DNA of 64,000 nt from Sphingomonas sp. (GCF_017304635.1 NZ_JAFKMA010000001.1:682001-746000); one strand, 5' to 3'; counted from the first letter of the stretch, positions 37,169 to 45,098 are shown. Translations and numbers: made by a program. The notes: generated by a model from the sequence alone, not told the origin.

Positions 37169-39466
37169 TTACCCCACTTCCTTGCGCAAAGCCGCGATCA
37201 AGCCCGGCACCGCCGCCAGCCGCGGTTCCTCCTCGTCCAGGATCGTGTGGAACGCGCGGCGCTTGATCGCGGCGACGCGGCCGGGCTTCATGCGGGCGCG
37301 GGGCGGGAGGGCGGAGACGATGATGTCGATCAGCCGCTCGACGCCATGGAGCCGCCCCCACAGATAGTCGTTCTCGCGATACGCCCGGCTGAAGAATGCG
37401 CCGAAGCTGTTGAACTGGATGCCTTTCAACGTCGCGGCCGCCCCACCGGCGCGGATCGCCTTCGCATCCTCCGGCGCGATGCGGTCGACCTTGATCGGGT
37501 CGAACTCGTCGAGCCCCTCACCCTGCAATAGCGGCAACGAGGCGACGTCGAAGAACGGGAAGCCGAGATAGGCGTAGAGCAACGGCCGCTTCACCTCGCG
37601 CGGCATCCCGGCAAAGGCGGCGGCGAGGTTGGCGTCGGTCTCGTCGTCGATCCGCTTGAGGTCGAGCGAACGCGCCAGTTTGTGGAGCAGGTCGGTCGCA
37701 TCGCCGCGCAACGCCCGGACGTCGCGCTTCAGGTCCGCGTGCGTGTCGGTGCGCTTCGCCTCCAGATACGTCGCGAGCGCGTCGTAGACCGCGGTGCGCG
37801 CGGCGGCGAGGTCGGTTTCGGCGATCTCGTCCTCCAACTCGGTCAGCCGTCGCGCGACGAGGCGCAGGCGGCGGATGCGGAACCCCAGGTCGAACGAGCG
37901 CAGGAACAGGATCGCGCTCGGGCTCGCCTTGCCGGTGAAGGTCATGTCACCCGCCATCCGGTCGACAGCGGTGGTCACGGCGGCGCGGATACGGGCGAGG
38001 CGGTCGGCCCCGGTCTCGCCGCCGACCGCGCAGAGCAACGTCGCGATCAGGTCGATCACGCCTGCGATCTTGAGATGGCCGTAGCCGGCATAACCGTAGC
38101 CCGCCTTCGCGGCGGCTGCGTTCTGCGCCTTGCTCCGCCAACCGGCGAGGCGCGCGGCGGTCGGCGAATCGAGGAACAGGGTGAAGCCGAACAGTGATTC
38201 GATCTCCGCCTCGACCTCGGGCCGCATCGCGCGGGTGATGCCGCGCATCCGCTCGATCCGCGCGCTACGCCCCTGCAACGCCTCCAGATTGTCGCGGATC
38301 GGCTGTTGCCGGGGCAGTTCGGAAATCGCGCCGATGATCGTCTGGAAGAAACCGGGATGCTCGTGCGCGGTCGCGCCGGTCTGGAACCCCATGCCGGGCG
38401 AGGGGTCGATATAGACGAAGCGGCGGTCGATCTCGCGACGCGCCGGGCGTTCGCGCAAGGCTTCGATCGCCGGACGGAACGGGGCGTTGGCGAGTACCGA
38501 CCCGTCGATCAGCACCGCCGCTTCCGCCGCGTTCGCCGCATGCTGGCGCGGCAGGATGCGGCGGAGGAAATCGTCGCGCGTCGGCCAGGCGGTCTCGCGA
38601 TCGGCCAGCACACCGTCGAGTTCGCCGACCGAAAAGGGCGGGAAGGCGCCGGGAAAGCTCGACGTCGCGCGCGCGGCGAAGGTGAGCTCGGCGGTGTCGG
38701 CGAACGTGCCGCCGCCATGGTCGCTGAACGGGATGACGAGGCGATGCTCGGTCTCGATCACCTCGGCGGGCGAATTGAGTTCGAGCCGCTCGGGATGGCC
38801 GCGGAAATCGGTCACGGTCACGAACAGGTCGAGCGGCTGGCCGCCCGGGAGCAGGCGGCCGTCGGACGGCGTTTCCGCCATCGCGTCGAACGCATCGAGG
38901 ATCAGGTTGAGGAACTGCGCGCCCCCGAACGGCGGCTCGAACCAGCGCGAACGGACGAAATGCGACAGCTTGCGCGCCACTTCCTCGCGCGCGTCCTGGC
39001 CGACCAGTTCGTCGACGCTGGCCGCGCCGCGCCGCTGCGCCATCCACGCGATCGGCAGCGCCCAGGCCTTGGAGAAGCGGTGGCTCGGCGCGGCGTCGGG
39101 GTCGATCAGCGCCTCGACATCGGCGGTGTCGAGCCACAGCTTCGTCAGCGGCTCCAGGCTTTGCCCGGTCGCGATCGCCTGCGCCAGGAAGATGCCATTG
39201 ATCCCGCCAGCGCTGGCGCCGGCGATGATGTCGGGCAGGACGCGGAAGCGCAGGTCGGTCTGTTCGGCGATCTCCTCGAACAGTTCGACGAACACCGCTT
39301 CGGTCGAGACGAGCGGCGGGCGATTGTCGGCCCGATCCTCAGCGTTATATGCCCGGCTTGCCCGCGCCAGCCGCCAGATCTCCTTGGTGATGCCGTGCAT
39401 GTAGACCGCCAGGCTGATCCCGCCGTAGCAGACCAGCGCCAGGCGCAGTTCCTTGTCACGCCTCAC
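37169..39466 (-). CDS. Patatin-like phospholipase family protein (TIGR03607-like)
   Basis: The product is 765 aa. The patatin core is N-terminal: LALVCYGGISLAVYMHGI (oxyanion GG), IIAGASAGGINGIFLA with the GxSxG nucleophile serine, and the LIDGSVLANAPF Asp-Gly of the Ser-Asp dyad. A large C-terminal region with extra helices follows, as in the bacterial patatin-related family with a DUF3376-like tail. I expect lipid acyl hydrolase activity. The start is a GTG at 39466 whose GTGA overlaps the stop of the upstream nuclease gene; no ATG fits before the essential first strand. Confidence 0.88.
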   Translation of the reverse strand: MRRDKELRLALVCYGGISLAVYMHGITKEIWRLARASRAYNAEDRADNRPPLVSTEAVFVELFEEIAEQTDLRFRVLPDIIAGASAGGINGIFLAQAIATGQSLEPLTKLWLDTADVEALIDPDAAPSHRFSKAWALPIAWMAQRRGAASVDELVGQDAREEVARKLSHFVRSRWFEPPFGGAQFLNLILDAFDAMAETPSDGRLLPGGQPLDLFVTVTDFRGHPERLELNSPAEVIETEHRLVIPFSDHGGGTFADTAELTFAARATSSFPGAFPPFSVGELDGVLADRETAWPTRDDFLRRILPRQHAANAAEAAVLIDGSVLANAPFRPAIEALRERPARREIDRRFVYIDPSPGMGFQTGATAHEHPGFFQTIIGAISELPRQQPIRDNLEALQGRSARIERMRGITRAMRPEVEAEIESLFGFTLFLDSPTAARLAGWRSKAQNAAAAKAGYGYAGYGHLKIAGVIDLIATLLCAVGGETGADRLARIRAAVTTAVDRMAGDMTFTGKASPSAILFLRSFDLGFRIRRLRLVARRLTELEDEIAETDLAAARTAVYDALATYLEAKRTDTHADLKRDVRALRGDATDLLHKLARSLDLKRIDDETDANLAAAFAGMPREVKRPLLYAYLGFPFFDVASLPLLQGEGLDEFDPIKVDRIAPEDAKAIRAGGAAATLKGIQFNSFGAFFSRAYRENDYLWGRLHGVERLIDIIVSALPPRARMKPGRVAAIKRRAFHTILDEEEPRLAAVPGLIAALRKEVG

Positions 39467-40158
39467 GCCGCCTCGACTCGCGCCCAGATCGGCAGATGGT
39501 CGGACGCGCTGCGCGAGGCGTGAGTCATGTGGACGCCGCAATCGGCGATGCGCAACTCGTGCGACGCCATGATCCGGTCGAGCCGCCCGACCGGCCGCCG
39601 CGCGTGGAAGCTCGGGCCCGTCGCCGCGATGTCGAACCGTTCGGCGAAATCCTTGAGGCACCCCGACCGCCGCGTCCATTCGTTCAGGTCGCCCATCAGG
39701 ATCGTCGGCAACGCGCGCGCGCTCGCGTCGAGATGCGCGATGATCGCATCGGCCTGTCGCCGCCGCATCAGCCCCGACAGATCGAGGTGCATGCCGACCA
39801 CGCGGAGCAGCGCGCCGCCGACGCGCAGGTCGGCCATCACCGCGCCGCGCGGCTCCAGCGTCGGCAGGTGGATCGCCTCGCAATCGACGATCTGCGTATC
39901 CTTGCGCACCAGCAGGACGTTGCCGTGCCACCCGCTCGAATGCTGGCGGGCGCCGAACGGAACCGCCTTCCACGGGCTGTGTTCGGCGAGGTGGTGCGGG
40001 GTCAGGATCGCCGCGCGCCGGCCAAATCTGCGGTCGGCCTCCTGCAGCGCGATCACGTCGGCGTCGATCTCGCGCAGGACTTCTAGGATGCGATCGGGGC
40101 TGCGGATGCGGTCGGTGCCGATCCCCTTGCGGATGTTGTAGCTCGCGACCTTTATCAT
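39463..40158 (-). CDS. Endonuclease/exonuclease/phosphatase family protein
   Basis: The product is 231 aa. It begins IKVASYNIRKGIGTDR and has VIALQEAD (catalytic Glu), VVGMHLDLSG, TILMGDLNEW and SASDHLPIWARV (terminal Asp-His). These are the conserved metal and catalytic residues of the EEP superfamily, which includes phosphodiesterases acting on DNA, RNA or phospholipids. Coupling by GTGA overlap to a patatin-like lipase gene hints at a phospholipid-related phosphodiesterase, an inference. The ATG at 40158 is preferred over a start at 40197. Confidence 0.87.
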   Translation of the reverse strand: MIKVASYNIRKGIGTDRIRSPDRILEVLREIDADVIALQEADRRFGRRAAILTPHHLAEHSPWKAVPFGARQHSSGWHGNVLLVRKDTQIVDCEAIHLPTLEPRGAVMADLRVGGALLRVVGMHLDLSGLMRRRQADAIIAHLDASARALPTILMGDLNEWTRRSGCLKDFAERFDIAATGPSFHARRPVGRLDRIMASHELRIADCGVHMTHASRSASDHLPIWARVEAA

Positions 40159-40222
40159 TGAGCGTGCGTAACGCCTCCCGCGTGCTGCGAGTTGCACCGT
40201 AGCGCGCTATCGGTGGGCGGCA

Positions 40223-40654
40223 ATGACCGACTCGACGATCGCGGACGTGGCGCGGGTGCGCGGAGTGCTGATCGATGCCGCGCGCGAGGGGCGGGCGGTG
40301 AGTTACGCCGAGATGCTGGGGCTGCTCGGCCACCGCTTCACCCGGCCGAAGATGCGGGCGCTGTGCCGGACGCTGGACGCGATCGACGAAGCGGGACGCG
40401 TGGCGGGCGAGCCGGAGCTCGCGGTGCTGGTGGTGCGCGAATCGGACCGCTTGCCGGGGCAGGGCTGGTGGGGCGGCGCGCGGGCGTTCGTGGCGGGCTA
40501 TGACGGACCGTGGACGGGTCCGCGCGCGGCCGACTTCGTGCGCGCGCTGCAACAGGTCGCGTTCGATTACTGGCGGGATCGACAGGTCGTGGTGCCGGCT
40601 GCAGGGATCGAACCCGCGACATCCAGTTTACAAAACTGGCGCTCTACCAACTGA
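40223..40654 (+). CDS. Conserved hypothetical protein whose 3' end runs into tRNA-Thr
   Basis: The frame is 143 codons. The first 115 or so look like a real conserved small protein: DAAREGRAVSYAEMLGLLGH, TRPKMRALCRTLDAIDE, ELAVLVVRESDRLPGQGWW and a final QQVAFDYWRDR. I recall sphingomonad relatives sometimes mislabelled as ribose-phosphate pyrophosphokinase; I do not support that name. The last ~20 residues (AGIEPATSSLQNWRS) are the antisense reading of tRNA-Thr, because no stop comes earlier. Divergent from the nuclease gene, 64 bp away. Confidence 0.7.
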   Translation: MTDSTIADVARVRGVLIDAAREGRAVSYAEMLGLLGHRFTRPKMRALCRTLDAIDEAGRVAGEPELAVLVVRESDRLPGQGWWGGARAFVAGYDGPWTGPRAADFVRALQQVAFDYWRDRQVVVPAAGIEPATSSLQNWRSTN

Positions 40655-40665
40655 GCTAAGCCGGC
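40590..40665 (-). tRNA. tRNA-Thr (TGT)
   Basis: Read from 40665 to 40590 the 76-nt sequence folds with acceptor GCCGGCT/AGCCGGC, D-loop AGTTGGTAG, anticodon loop TTTTGTA (anticodon UGU), T-loop GTTCGATCC and encoded ACCA. The 3' half overlaps the end of the plus-strand hypothetical gene at 40223. Confidence 0.97.
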
Positions 40666-40682
40666 CCGCGAGCGCTCATGCG

Positions 40683-41576
40683 TCAGGGAACGCCGAAGGT
40701 CCAGCCTTCGGTGCGTGCGATCTCCGCAGTCAGGCCGCTCGGCGACCACAATTCGGGCCGCCCGATCACGCGACGCAGCCACGCCGCCGCCAGCACCGCG
40801 TCGGTCGCATGGTCGTCGTAGCGCGCGAGCGGTGCGTGGCGCTGCGAGCCGAGCGCCGCCAGCGCCTCGTCCAGCGCCGCCGCCGTGCGGAGCTTGCTCC
40901 GCCCCTTGCGCAACCCCGCCGCCCGCGCCGCGATCGCAGTATAGAGCTCGACGATCAGCATGCCCTCCGGCGGCGGCGGATCGAACGGCCACACCGCCAC
41001 GCGCCCGTCGAGCCGGTGGAGCAGCCGCATGCCGGCAAAGCTCGCCTTCGCCACCTGCGCCGCGCCGATCGCGTCGTACACCGTGGTCGTCTTGCCGAAC
41101 CCCATCGCATTGTGCGCGGCCTCCGCCCGGCGGAAATGCAGGAAGTCCGCCTTGGTCCCGTCCGCCGCGCCGAGGTAGAAATGCGTCCCCCGCCGGCTGT
41201 CGAGGAACGAGGCGGCGCCCAGATCCTCGTCGGGGCTCTCGGCATCGACATAGGCCCAGAACGCGCGCGCCTCGGTCGCCACGCTCTCGCCCGGCAGATA
41301 CGAGCCGCGCTCGACGAACGGCGCGCAGAAGCTCATGTCGAACCCGACCAGCATCGGCTCGGCGCGATGCGCGAGCAGCCAGTCGAGGACGCCGGTACGC
41401 GACCACACGCCCTCCGGCGGCTCGACCAGCACCGGCGCCGCATCGCCGCGTTCGCATACCGCCAGCGCGATGCCCTTGTGCCGCCGCCCCTTTGCGCCCG
41501 ACCAGTCGATCGCGGCGAAGCGCGTGAAATGGTCAGGGACGCGGGCCAAACGCGGCTCGCTGCGCCTTCGCCGCAC
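40683..41576 (-). CDS. DUF429-like RNase H-fold protein
   Basis: The product is 297 aa with a GTG start at 41576. It begins with FAAIDWSGAKGRR, an RNase H-like first strand with its Asp, then LVGFDMSFCAPF, a MLIVELYTAIAARAAG segment, and YDDHATDAVLAAAWLRR near the C-terminus; the spaced acidic residues fit the DUF429 type of predicted RNase H-like nuclease. Substrate unknown. It is the last gene of a minus-strand group rarA, 71-aa gene, MmcQ-like gene, DUF429 gene, with a 44-bp overlap with the MmcQ-like gene, and ends 18 bp from tRNA-Thr. Confidence 0.7.
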   Translation of the reverse strand: MRRRRSEPRLARVPDHFTRFAAIDWSGAKGRRHKGIALAVCERGDAAPVLVEPPEGVWSRTGVLDWLLAHRAEPMLVGFDMSFCAPFVERGSYLPGESVATEARAFWAYVDAESPDEDLGAASFLDSRRGTHFYLGAADGTKADFLHFRRAEAAHNAMGFGKTTTVYDAIGAAQVAKASFAGMRLLHRLDGRVAVWPFDPPPPEGMLIVELYTAIAARAAGLRKGRSKLRTAAALDEALAALGSQRHAPLARYDDHATDAVLAAAWLRRVIGRPELWSPSGLTAEIARTEGWTFGVP

Positions 41577-41898
41577 GGTCCCACCAGGCGCGCGTGACGA
41601 CCGTCTTCACCCGCTCCGGATCGGATGACGCGTAGCGCACCAGCAGCCCGGGCCAGTTCTCATAATGCGGCGTCTGCCAGAAGGTATCCGGGTCGGTTTC
41701 GAGCAACACCGCCTTCTCATCATGCGGGCTCGGGACGTGGAAGCTGCCGGGCTCGCGGCCGGGCGAGACGAACGCCTTCTTGTTCACCTTCGGACACGGC
41801 GTGCCGTAGAAGCTTTCCATATACGTGTCGGGCAGCGTCAGCGCGAAGGCGACGACGTCGTCCCAGTTATTCAACGCCGAACCCTTCCGACCATGCAT
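41533..41898 (-). CDS. MmcQ/YjbR family DNA-binding-like protein
   Basis: The product is 121 aa. It has WDDVVAFALTLPDTYMESFYG, TPCPKVNKKAFVSPG, and a C-terminal RAWWDRAAKAQRAAF, the pattern of MmcQ/YjbR proteins, which have a CyaY-like fold and are of unknown function. I use the ATG at 41898; a longer frame starting with TTG at 41958 is rejected. It overlaps the preceding small gene by 32 bp and the following DUF429 gene by 44 bp, which indicates tight co-transcription. Confidence 0.82.
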   Translation of the reverse strand: MHGRKGSALNNWDDVVAFALTLPDTYMESFYGTPCPKVNKKAFVSPGREPGSFHVPSPHDEKAVLLETDPDTFWQTPHYENWPGLLVRYASSDPERVKTVVTRAWWDRAAKAQRAAFGPRP

Positions 41899-42082
41899 CG
41901 CGGTCGAGTTCGTAGCTCGCGATATGGAAGCAGTCTGGATGTTCGCGAAATCCTGCAAAAGTTAGCTTGCGATCAATCGCTGCTTTGGCGGCGGCATAGC
42001 TGCCATATACCCCGATCAGCTTGTCGTCGGTGTCCCCGCCGCTGATCGGGCGCGAATGCCATAGCAGAAACACATCTGTCAT
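41867..42082 (-). CDS. Small conserved hypothetical protein (possibly DUF7336)
   Basis: The product is 71 aa: it starts MTDVFLLWHSRP, then DDKLIGVYGSYAAAKAAIDR, FREHPDCFHIASYELDRDAW. The conserved pattern FLLWH...KLIGVY...FxIxxYELD resembles the small DUF7336 family; the number is from memory and unverified. Its ATG overlaps the rarA stop by 4 nt (ATGA) and its end overlaps the MmcQ-like gene by 32 bp. Lower GC than its neighbours in the 3' half. Function unknown. Confidence 0.7.
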   Translation of the reverse strand: MTDVFLLWHSRPISGGDTDDKLIGVYGSYAAAKAAIDRKLTFAGFREHPDCFHIASYELDRDAWSEGFGVE

Positions 42083-43395
42083 TCGCGACCCTTCCGCAAC
42101 CCATCCCAATAGTCCAGCCGTTCGCGGATGCGCTTCTCGAACCCGCGGTCGGTGGGGGTGTAGAAGGTTTGCGGCGCCATCTCGTCCGGCCAGTAGTCGT
42201 CGCCCGAAAAGCCGTGCTCGGTATCGGGATCGTAGGTGTATCCCTTGCCGTAGCCGATATCCTTCATCAGCCGGGTCGGCGCGTTGAGGATGTTCTGCGG
42301 CGGCATCAGTGACCCGGTCTCGCGCGCCGATTTCCACGCCGCGCCCATCGCCTTGTAGCTCGCCACCGACTTAGGCGCCGTCGCGAGGTAGAGACACGCC
42401 TGGACCAGCGCCAATTCCCCCTCCGGCGAGCCGAGGAAGTCGTACGTGTCCTTCGCCGCGATGCACTGGACGAGCGCCTGAGGATCGGCCAGCCCGATAT
42501 CCTCGATCGCCATCCGCACCAGCCGGCGCAGCACGTAGAGCGGTTCCTCGCCCGCCGTCAGCATCCGCGCGAGGTAATAGAGCGCCGCCTGCGGATCGCT
42601 CCCGCGTACCGATTTGTGCAGCGCGCTGATGAGGTTGTAATGCCCCTCGCGATCCTTGTCATACACCGCCACCCGGCGTTGCAGGAACGCGCCGAGCCCG
42701 GCGGGGTCGAGCGGTTCGGGCAGGTCGACCGCGAACAACGTCTCCGCCTGGTTGAGCAGGAAGCGGCCGTCGCCGTCCGCGCTCGCCACCATCGCGTCGC
42801 GCGCGGCGGCGGTGAGGGGAAGGGGGCGGCCCATCAGTTCCTCGGCACGATCGAGCAGCTTGCACAAGGCACCATGGTCGAGCCGGTGGAGGATCAGCAC
42901 CTGCGCGCGGCTGAGTACCGCGGCATTGAGCTCGAACGACGGATTCTCGGTCGTCGCGCCGACCAAGGTGACGGTGCCGTCCTCGACATAGGGCAGGAAG
43001 CCGTCCTGCTGCGCGCGATTGAAGCGGTGGATCTCGTCCACGAACAGCAACGTCCGCTTACCGACGCGCGCATGCTCGCGCGCCTCCGCGAATGCCTTCT
43101 TCAGGTCGGCGACGCCCGAGAACACCGCGCTGATCGCGACGAACCGCAACCCGACCGCGTCGGCGAGCAGCCGCGCGATCGTCGTCTTGCCAGTGCCGGG
43201 CGGCCCCCACAATATCATCGACGACAGCCGTCCCGCCGCGACCATCCGCCCGATCGCGCCATCGGGTCCGGTCAGGTGCTCCTGTCCGACGACATCCGCC
43301 AGTTCCCGCGGCCGCAAGCGATCGGCAAGCGGCGCGTTGTCGTGGATCGGATCGGGCGCGGCGTCGGGTTCGAAGCCGGCGAACAAATCGGGCAT
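42079..43395 (-). CDS. rarA: Replication-associated recombination protein A (MgsA/RarA AAA ATPase)
   Basis: The product is 438 aa. Walker A is ILWGPPGTGKTTIA, Walker B is LLFVDEIHRFN, sensor 1 is VGATTENPSF, and the C-terminal tetramerisation part has HKSVRGSDPQAALYYLARML and YVLRRLVRMAIEDIGLAD. RarA acts at stalled replication forks and with SSB. I use the ATG at 43395 (MPDLFAGFEPDA); a longer frame to 43566 reads through a palindromic repeat and is rejected. Three small genes follow with overlaps. Confidence 0.95.
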   Translation of the reverse strand: MPDLFAGFEPDAAPDPIHDNAPLADRLRPRELADVVGQEHLTGPDGAIGRMVAAGRLSSMILWGPPGTGKTTIARLLADAVGLRFVAISAVFSGVADLKKAFAEAREHARVGKRTLLFVDEIHRFNRAQQDGFLPYVEDGTVTLVGATTENPSFELNAAVLSRAQVLILHRLDHGALCKLLDRAEELMGRPLPLTAAARDAMVASADGDGRFLLNQAETLFAVDLPEPLDPAGLGAFLQRRVAVYDKDREGHYNLISALHKSVRGSDPQAALYYLARMLTAGEEPLYVLRRLVRMAIEDIGLADPQALVQCIAAKDTYDFLGSPEGELALVQACLYLATAPKSVASYKAMGAAWKSARETGSLMPPQNILNAPTRLMKDIGYGKGYTYDPDTEHGFSGDDYWPDEMAPQTFYTPTDRGFEKRIRERLDYWDGLRKGRE

Positions 43396-43423
43396 ACGGG
43401 GAAGATAGGGATTGTCGGCCCTA

Positions 43424-43531
43424 CCGTCATCCCCGCGAAAGAGGGGATCCATCTCTTGCGGTAGCGGCAAACGCATCGGCGCGATGGCGAATAGGCCAAA
43501 AGATGGATCCCCGCCTTCGCGGGGATGACGG
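43424..43531. repeat. Dispersed palindromic repeat upstream of rarA
   Basis: The arm 43424-43454 (CCGTCATCCCCGCGAA, then GGGGATCCATCT) is nearly the reverse complement of 43500-43531 (AGATGGATCCCCGCC, then TTCGCGGGGATGACGG), with about 45 nt between. It lies in the divergent rarA-padR intergenic region, on the rarA side. Confidence 0.85.
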
Positions 43532-43549
43532 CACGGGAAAATAGATCGA

Positions 43550-43596
43550 GATATATCTTGACGCAATCGCTTTGCGATATATCTTAGCGCTATCGC
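43550..43596 (+). promoter_or_regulatory. Putative PadR/YqjI-type operator: two 21-bp direct repeats
   Basis: GATATATCTTGACGCAATCG (43550-43569) and GATATATCTTAGCGCTATCG (43576-43595), each continued by a C, match at 18 of 21 positions with a 26-bp period. GATATAT/ATATATC elements between them also form an inverted pair. They lie 23 bp upstream of the padR start. PadR-family YqjI of E. coli is known to bind AT-rich repeats in its own promoter and that of yqjH, so autoregulation is the likely role. Confidence 0.6.
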
Positions 43597-43618
43597 GACA
43601 CAGAAGGGACTCCTACGA

Positions 43619-44209
43619 ATGTTCTATTATTTCGAAAATCGCGGCCGCCACGGCCGCTGCGACGACCGTCTCGCCATGCGCGGCGGCTGGGGTCACCACG
43701 CCCGCCATTGGGCTGGACGCGGCGAGCGTGGCCGCGGCGAGGGGCGGGCACGCCGCATGTTCGACGGCGGCGAGCTGCGGCTCGTGCTGCTCAAGCTGAT
43801 CGCCGACGAGCCGCGCCACGGCTACGACCTGATCCGCGAGATCGAGCGGCTGACCGGCGGCGCTTACGCGCCGAGCCCAGGCGTCGTCTATCCGACGCTG
43901 ACCCTGCTCGACGAGATGGACCTTATCGCCCAGAGCGCGAGCGAGGGCGCCAAGAAGGCGTTCGCCGTCACTTCGGCCGGCACCGCCGAGCTGGCGGAGA
44001 ATAGCGAGTTGGTCGAGGCGCTGTTCGCCCGGTTGGCCGCGCTGGGCGCCGAGCGCGAAAAGGTCGACGTCAAGTCGGTCCGCCGCGCGATGGGCAACCT
44101 CCGCGAGGTGCTGATGAACCGGCTGAGCGCCGGCGACGCCAGCGACCAGACGCTGCACCAGGTCGTCGCGCTGATCGACGAAGCCGCCCAGAAGATCGAG
44201 CGGTTGTGA
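43619..44209 (+). CDS. PadR family transcriptional regulator, YqjI-like
   Basis: The product is 196 aa. An N-terminal extension of about 46 residues rich in Gly, His and Arg (GGWGHHARHWAGRGERGRG) precedes the winged-helix core MFDGGELRLVLLKLIADEPR, HGYDLIREIERLTGG, and YAPSPGVVYPTLTLLDEM. A C-terminal helical dimerisation region follows. The core closely resembles E. coli YqjI, a nickel-responsive repressor of a ferric reductase gene, whose extension binds metal; here the extension has several His but only one Cys, so metal specificity is uncertain. The neighbouring DUF2218 gene is a likely target if the intervening sequence is correctly assembled. Confidence 0.87.
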   Translation: MFYYFENRGRHGRCDDRLAMRGGWGHHARHWAGRGERGRGEGRARRMFDGGELRLVLLKLIADEPRHGYDLIREIERLTGGAYAPSPGVVYPTLTLLDEMDLIAQSASEGAKKAFAVTSAGTAELAENSELVEALFARLAALGAEREKVDVKSVRRAMGNLREVLMNRLSAGDASDQTLHQVVALIDEAAQKIERL

Positions 44210-44213
44210 GCTC

Positions 44214-44268
44214 CATTCCCCTCTCCCTCGGGGAGAGGGGCAAGCCGCGCAGCGGCGCGGGGTGAGGG
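44214..44268. repeat. Dispersed repeat of the CTCTCCC-GGGAGAGGGG / GCGCAGCGGCGCGGGG type
   Basis: Immediately after padR is a hairpin CCCCTCTCCC/GGGAGAGGGG followed by CAAGCCGCGCAGCGGCGCGG and GGTGAGGG. The same two-part sequence, with small changes, recurs after sodB at 50566-50615. It is a second repeat family, distinct from the CCCCGGN type. Confidence 0.8.
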
Positions 44269-44298
44269 CTAAGTCGGAACGGCATCGACCCAGCCCTC

Positions 44299-44383
<85 letters not shown>

Positions 44384-44391
44384 ATTTTCGC

Positions 44392-44706
44392 ATGTCCGTA
44401 TCCGCCACCGCCCGCGTTCCCACCGCGAGCGCCAGCAAATACCTCCAGCAACTCTGCAAGCACTGGCAGCACAACCTGGCCGTCGAATTCACCCCCGACC
44501 ACGGCACCGTCATCTTCCCGAAGGACGCTCGCGGCACCGACTGGCCCGGCGACGCGCTGGTCACGTTGGATGCCGGCGATGCCGCCCTCGACGTTCGCAT
44601 CGACGCCAGCGCCGACGGCCAGCTCGATGCGCTCAAGGGCGCCGTCGCCCGCCACCTCGACCGCTTCGCGTTTCGCGAGGCGCCGCTGACGTTCGATTGG
44701 CGGTAG
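44392..44706 (+). CDS. DUF2218 domain-containing protein
   Basis: The product is 104 aa: SATARVPTASASKYLQQLCK, HWQHNLAVEFTPDHGTV, LDVRIDASADGQLDALKGAV, HLDRFAFREAPLTFDW. This spans the whole DUF2218 family, which is often encoded next to PadR regulators and siderophore-interacting (ferric reductase) proteins, suggesting a role in iron or metal handling. No siderophore-interacting protein gene is visible here; the poly-C tract just upstream may hide missing sequence. The ATG is 8 bp after that tract, so upstream signals are not readable. Confidence 0.88.
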   Translation: MSVSATARVPTASASKYLQQLCKHWQHNLAVEFTPDHGTVIFPKDARGTDWPGDALVTLDAGDAALDVRIDASADGQLDALKGAVARHLDRFAFREAPLTFDWR

Positions 44707-44759
44707 GTGTCGGTAACGACCCAGTTGCGGATGTTCGCTGACGCTGTAACCTCCCGGGC

Positions 44760-45098
44760 ATGCGGGAAACGCGCCTCCTGTCCGCCGAGGAGTTTGAGAG
44801 CTATTTTGCAGCTCCCATGCAGAACGTGACAGCCAACGCTGATCCTCAGATCGACATTTGGCCATACGTTGATAGTATAGACTTGGATGCTCTCGGTTTG
44901 CCCAGCATCAACGACGTTCATTACGTCTATCGCGATGCACACGATCGGTTCGATCAGGTTCTGATCGGCACAGGTCGTTTTAACACGCTGCTGGCAGTGG
45001 TGGTGGATCGTCGGCAATGTTCCATCGCGGGTCACCATCTACTCGACCTAAATGAGAGGTTCGGCGCGCGGGGCGTTCATCTGCGGACTGTCAGCTAA
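44760..45098 (+). CDS. Hypothetical protein, low-GC orphan
   Basis: The product is 112 aa, acidic: EEFESYFAAPMQNVTA, DIWPYVDSIDLDALGLPSIN, DVHYVYRDAHDRFDQVLIG, and FNTLLAVVVDRRQCSIAGHH. I recognise no domain. The codon use is unlike its neighbours, with visibly more A and T in third positions, which suggests recent acquisition. The internal pattern (a DxxxxxxDVxYxYRDAxDRxDQVLI block typical of a folded alpha/beta protein) makes a real gene more likely than chance. It stands alone between DUF2218 and sufE. Confidence 0.6.
   Translation: MRETRLLSAEEFESYFAAPMQNVTANADPQIDIWPYVDSIDLDALGLPSINDVHYVYRDAHDRFDQVLIGTGRFNTLLAVVVDRRQCSIAGHHLLDLNERFGARGVHLRTVS

Noticed and set aside
37169..40552. Single 1127-codon minus-strand frame as one giant protein
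   Set aside because: The N-terminal third (Arg/Pro-rich) is an antisense or frame-shifted shadow of the EEP nuclease and neighbouring DNA. The real patatin protein starts at the GTG at 39466.
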